Shown: piece after piece, positions 62,751-64,000 of the stretch
Position numbering within the stretch: the stretch's first letter is position 1
Layout: each line of letters starts with the position of its first letter
NCBI RefSeq assembly: GCF_052050035.1
Contig: NZ_CP189882.1
Span: 2,666,001 to 2,730,000 of the forward strand
From: Symbiopectobacterium purcellii_A
GTDB lineage: Bacteria; Pseudomonadota; Gammaproteobacteria; Enterobacterales; Enterobacteriaceae
Direction: 5' to 3'
DNA length: 64,000 nucleotides
Notes under the pieces: model-generated
What the model saw: only the letters and a program-made list of their open reading frames with translations
What the model was told of the DNA's origin: nothing
The model's database searches: none
Translations under genes and position numbers: made by a program

Positions 62751-62877
62751 TATACCCTAAATAATTCGCGTTGCAGGAAGGCGGCAAGCGAACGAATCTC
62801 CAGGCGCTTACTCAGTTAAGTGGCTGGGGTGAGTGAACGAAGCCAACGCACCTGCAACCTGAAGTATGACGGGTATA
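62751..62877 (-). repeat. ERIC repeat (127 bp) with IS630 at its end
   Basis: Second ERIC with TATACCC and GGGTATA ends and a core GTGGCTGGGGTGAGTGAACG. The same 127-bp size as the copy at 55860. IS630 copy 5 entered the TA at its right edge. Confidence 0.9.
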
Positions 62878-63356
62878 TAGCTAAACGACTTAATTTTGAT
62901 TACATTATTTAAATGAGCTATTCAATTGATTTTAGACGTAAAGTGATATCTACACGGAAAAACGAAGGGTTGAGTATCCGAGAAACAGCGAAGCAATTTC
63001 GGATTGGCCCTGCCTCTGTATCGCGTTGGATTAATCAAATAGAGTCAAAAGCATCGACCACGCGTCAGCGAAAGATCGATAAATCCGAGTTGATAAAAGA
63101 TGTTGAACAATATCCAGATGCTTACCAAAAAGAACGTGCAGAGCGTTTTGGCGTTTGTCAGAAGGCCATTTGGCAAGCGCTTAAAAAGCTGGGATTGACC
63201 TATAAAAAAAACTCTACGTCATCCGAAAGCCGACGAAAACGCCCGGCAGGGATTTCAACAAAAAAAACAACAGTATGAAAAAGAAGGTAAACCTATTGTT
63301 TTTATTGATGAAAGTGGTTTTTCACACGATGCCCCACGGACTCACGGCTATTCCCC
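62878..63356 (+). mobile_element. IS630-family copy 5, truncated by the IS903-like element
   Basis: Starts TAGCTAAACGACTTAA after TA (62876-62877). N-terminal frame 62913-63278, with the DDE frame starting FIDESGFSHDAPRTHGYSP when the IS903-like element cuts in at 63357. The remaining part would be beyond the window. Confidence 0.9.
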
Positions 63357-64000
63357 GGCTTTGTTGAATAAATCGAACTTTCAGGGGATCGCCGGATCAA
63401 AGCACTATCATCGCTCCCGATAGCAGCTCCCCATGGCAAAGCAAAAGTTTAAAATCACCAACTGGCCCACCTACAACAAAGCACTCAGACAACGCGGCTC
63501 CCTGACGGTCTGGCTTGATGAGTCGGCCATCGCTGCATGGACTGACAGTTCTTCGCCTGAAGGTCGTGGTCGGCCGCTTTACTACACCGATATGGCTGTT
63601 ACCACGGTTTTGATGATAAAGCGCGTGTTTAACCTGTCGCTCCGGGCATTACAGGGCTTTGTCGACTCGGTTTTTACACTGATGAGCCTGCCACTGCGCT
63701 GCCCGGACTACTCTCTGGTCAGTCGGCGGGCAAAAACCGTCAGTATCAGCATAAAAACGCCAACGCGTGGTGAAATCTCGCATCTGGTCATCGACAGTAC
63801 CGGTCTGAAGGTCTTTGGCGAAGGTGAATGGAAAGTCAGGCAGCATGGGGCTGACAGACGAAGAGTGTGGCGCAAGCTTCATCTGGCAGCAGACAGTGCG
63901 ACGCATGAGATTATCTGTGCCGACTTATCGCTCAGCGGAACGACAGATGCGCAGGCACTGCCGTGCCTGATTAACCAAACCCACCGAAAAATCAGGGAAG
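63357..64000 (+). mobile_element. IS903-like element copy 2 (runs off the window)
   Basis: Starts GGCTTTGTTGAATAAATCGA inside IS630 copy 5. The second end lies outside the window. Confidence 0.92.
63433..64000 (+). CDS. IS903-like transposase (partial, window edge)
   Basis: MAKQKFKITNWPTYNKALRQRGSLTVWLDESAIAAW start, then HLVIDSTGLKVFGEGEWKVR (Asp). Open to the window edge at about residue 189, with a few substitutions from copy 1 (TDSSSPEG; ALPCLINQ). Since copy 1 has an altered end, this may be the intact source of transposase for the 189-bp elements. Confidence 0.9.
   Translation, partial: MAKQKFKITNWPTYNKALRQRGSLTVWLDESAIAAWTDSSSPEGRGRPLYYTDMAVTTVLMIKRVFNLSLRALQGFVDSVFTLMSLPLRCPDYSLVSRRAKTVSISIKTPTRGEISHLVIDSTGLKVFGEGEWKVRQHGADRRRVWRKLHLAADSATHEIICADLSLSGTTDAQALPCLINQTHRKIRE

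Overview
The window is chromosome from a gammaproteobacterium of the order Enterobacterales. The housekeeping proteins are very close to E. coli in length and sequence: MurC, FtsA, FtsZ, LpxC and SecA, a 363-nt tmRNA encoding the tag ANDENYALAA, and two ERIC repeats. The housekeeping genes use GC-rich codons and are mostly intact, but they sit between dense clusters of insertion sequences (IS) and pseudogenes. This is the look of a lineage that recently became host-restricted. A Sodalis-like insect symbiont or a relative in the Pectobacteriaceae is my best guess; the genus is not proven by what I can see.

Layout. (1) 1-12,859: an orderly dcw/secA block (murC, ddlB, ftsQ, ftsA, ftsZ, lpxC, a DciA/DUF721 gene, secM, secA, mutT, then yacG, zapD and coaE on the minus strand). 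(2) 13,045-23,260: a truncated guaC followed by an IS mosaic that encloses an inverted ampD-ampE pair and ends in a lambda-type integrase relic. (3) 23,306-29,990: glnE, hldE, ligA, ypeB. (4) 30,041-41,878: a second IS mosaic with multiply nested elements around an AT-rich, frameshifted glycosyltransferase gene. (5) 42,024-47,792: ssrA, smpB, ratA, ratB, bamE, recN, nadK, grpE in the usual enterobacterial order. (6) 47,963-51,310: an orphan Fur box and an IS5/IS256/IS5 sandwich. (7) 51,518-55,855: maeB, yaiI, hemF, ypeA. (8) 55,860-64,000: a decayed fecI-fecR pair, a hybrid IS3 structure, an ABC-transporter pseudogene, yfeY, and IS630/IS903-like copies to the end.

Mobile elements. Families seen are: IS5 of an ISL2-like type (here IS5a, 1037 bp, 3-bp target duplication), another IS5 type (IS5b), an IS903-like element (about 1056 bp, 9-bp duplication), IS630 (880 bp, TA), IS30 (1103 bp), IS256, IS21 (1937 bp), IS91 and at least two IS3 types. 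Two kinds of miniature element stand out. One is a 189-bp element in two sequence subfamilies, with nine full copies and one remnant; it has IS903-like ends and in most copies perfect 9-bp target duplications. The other is a 92-bp element with IS630-like ends and TA duplications, whose empty sites are preserved elsewhere in the window.

How it fits together. The conserved blocks handle wall synthesis and division (murC-ftsZ, zapD), envelope lipid and LPS synthesis (lpxC, hldE), secretion (secM-secA), ribosome rescue (ssrA-smpB), DNA repair (recN, ligA, mutT), nitrogen control (glnE) and central metabolism (maeB, hemF, coaE, nadK). Blocks that lie far apart in E. coli are joined here, nearly always through IS copies whose flanking duplications no longer match. 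That is the expected result of recombination between IS copies, and losses at the joints (most of guaC, nadC, zipA from its usual place, ygiF, amiA) fit the same process. I saw no CRISPR array, tRNA gene, complete prophage or recognisable defence system.
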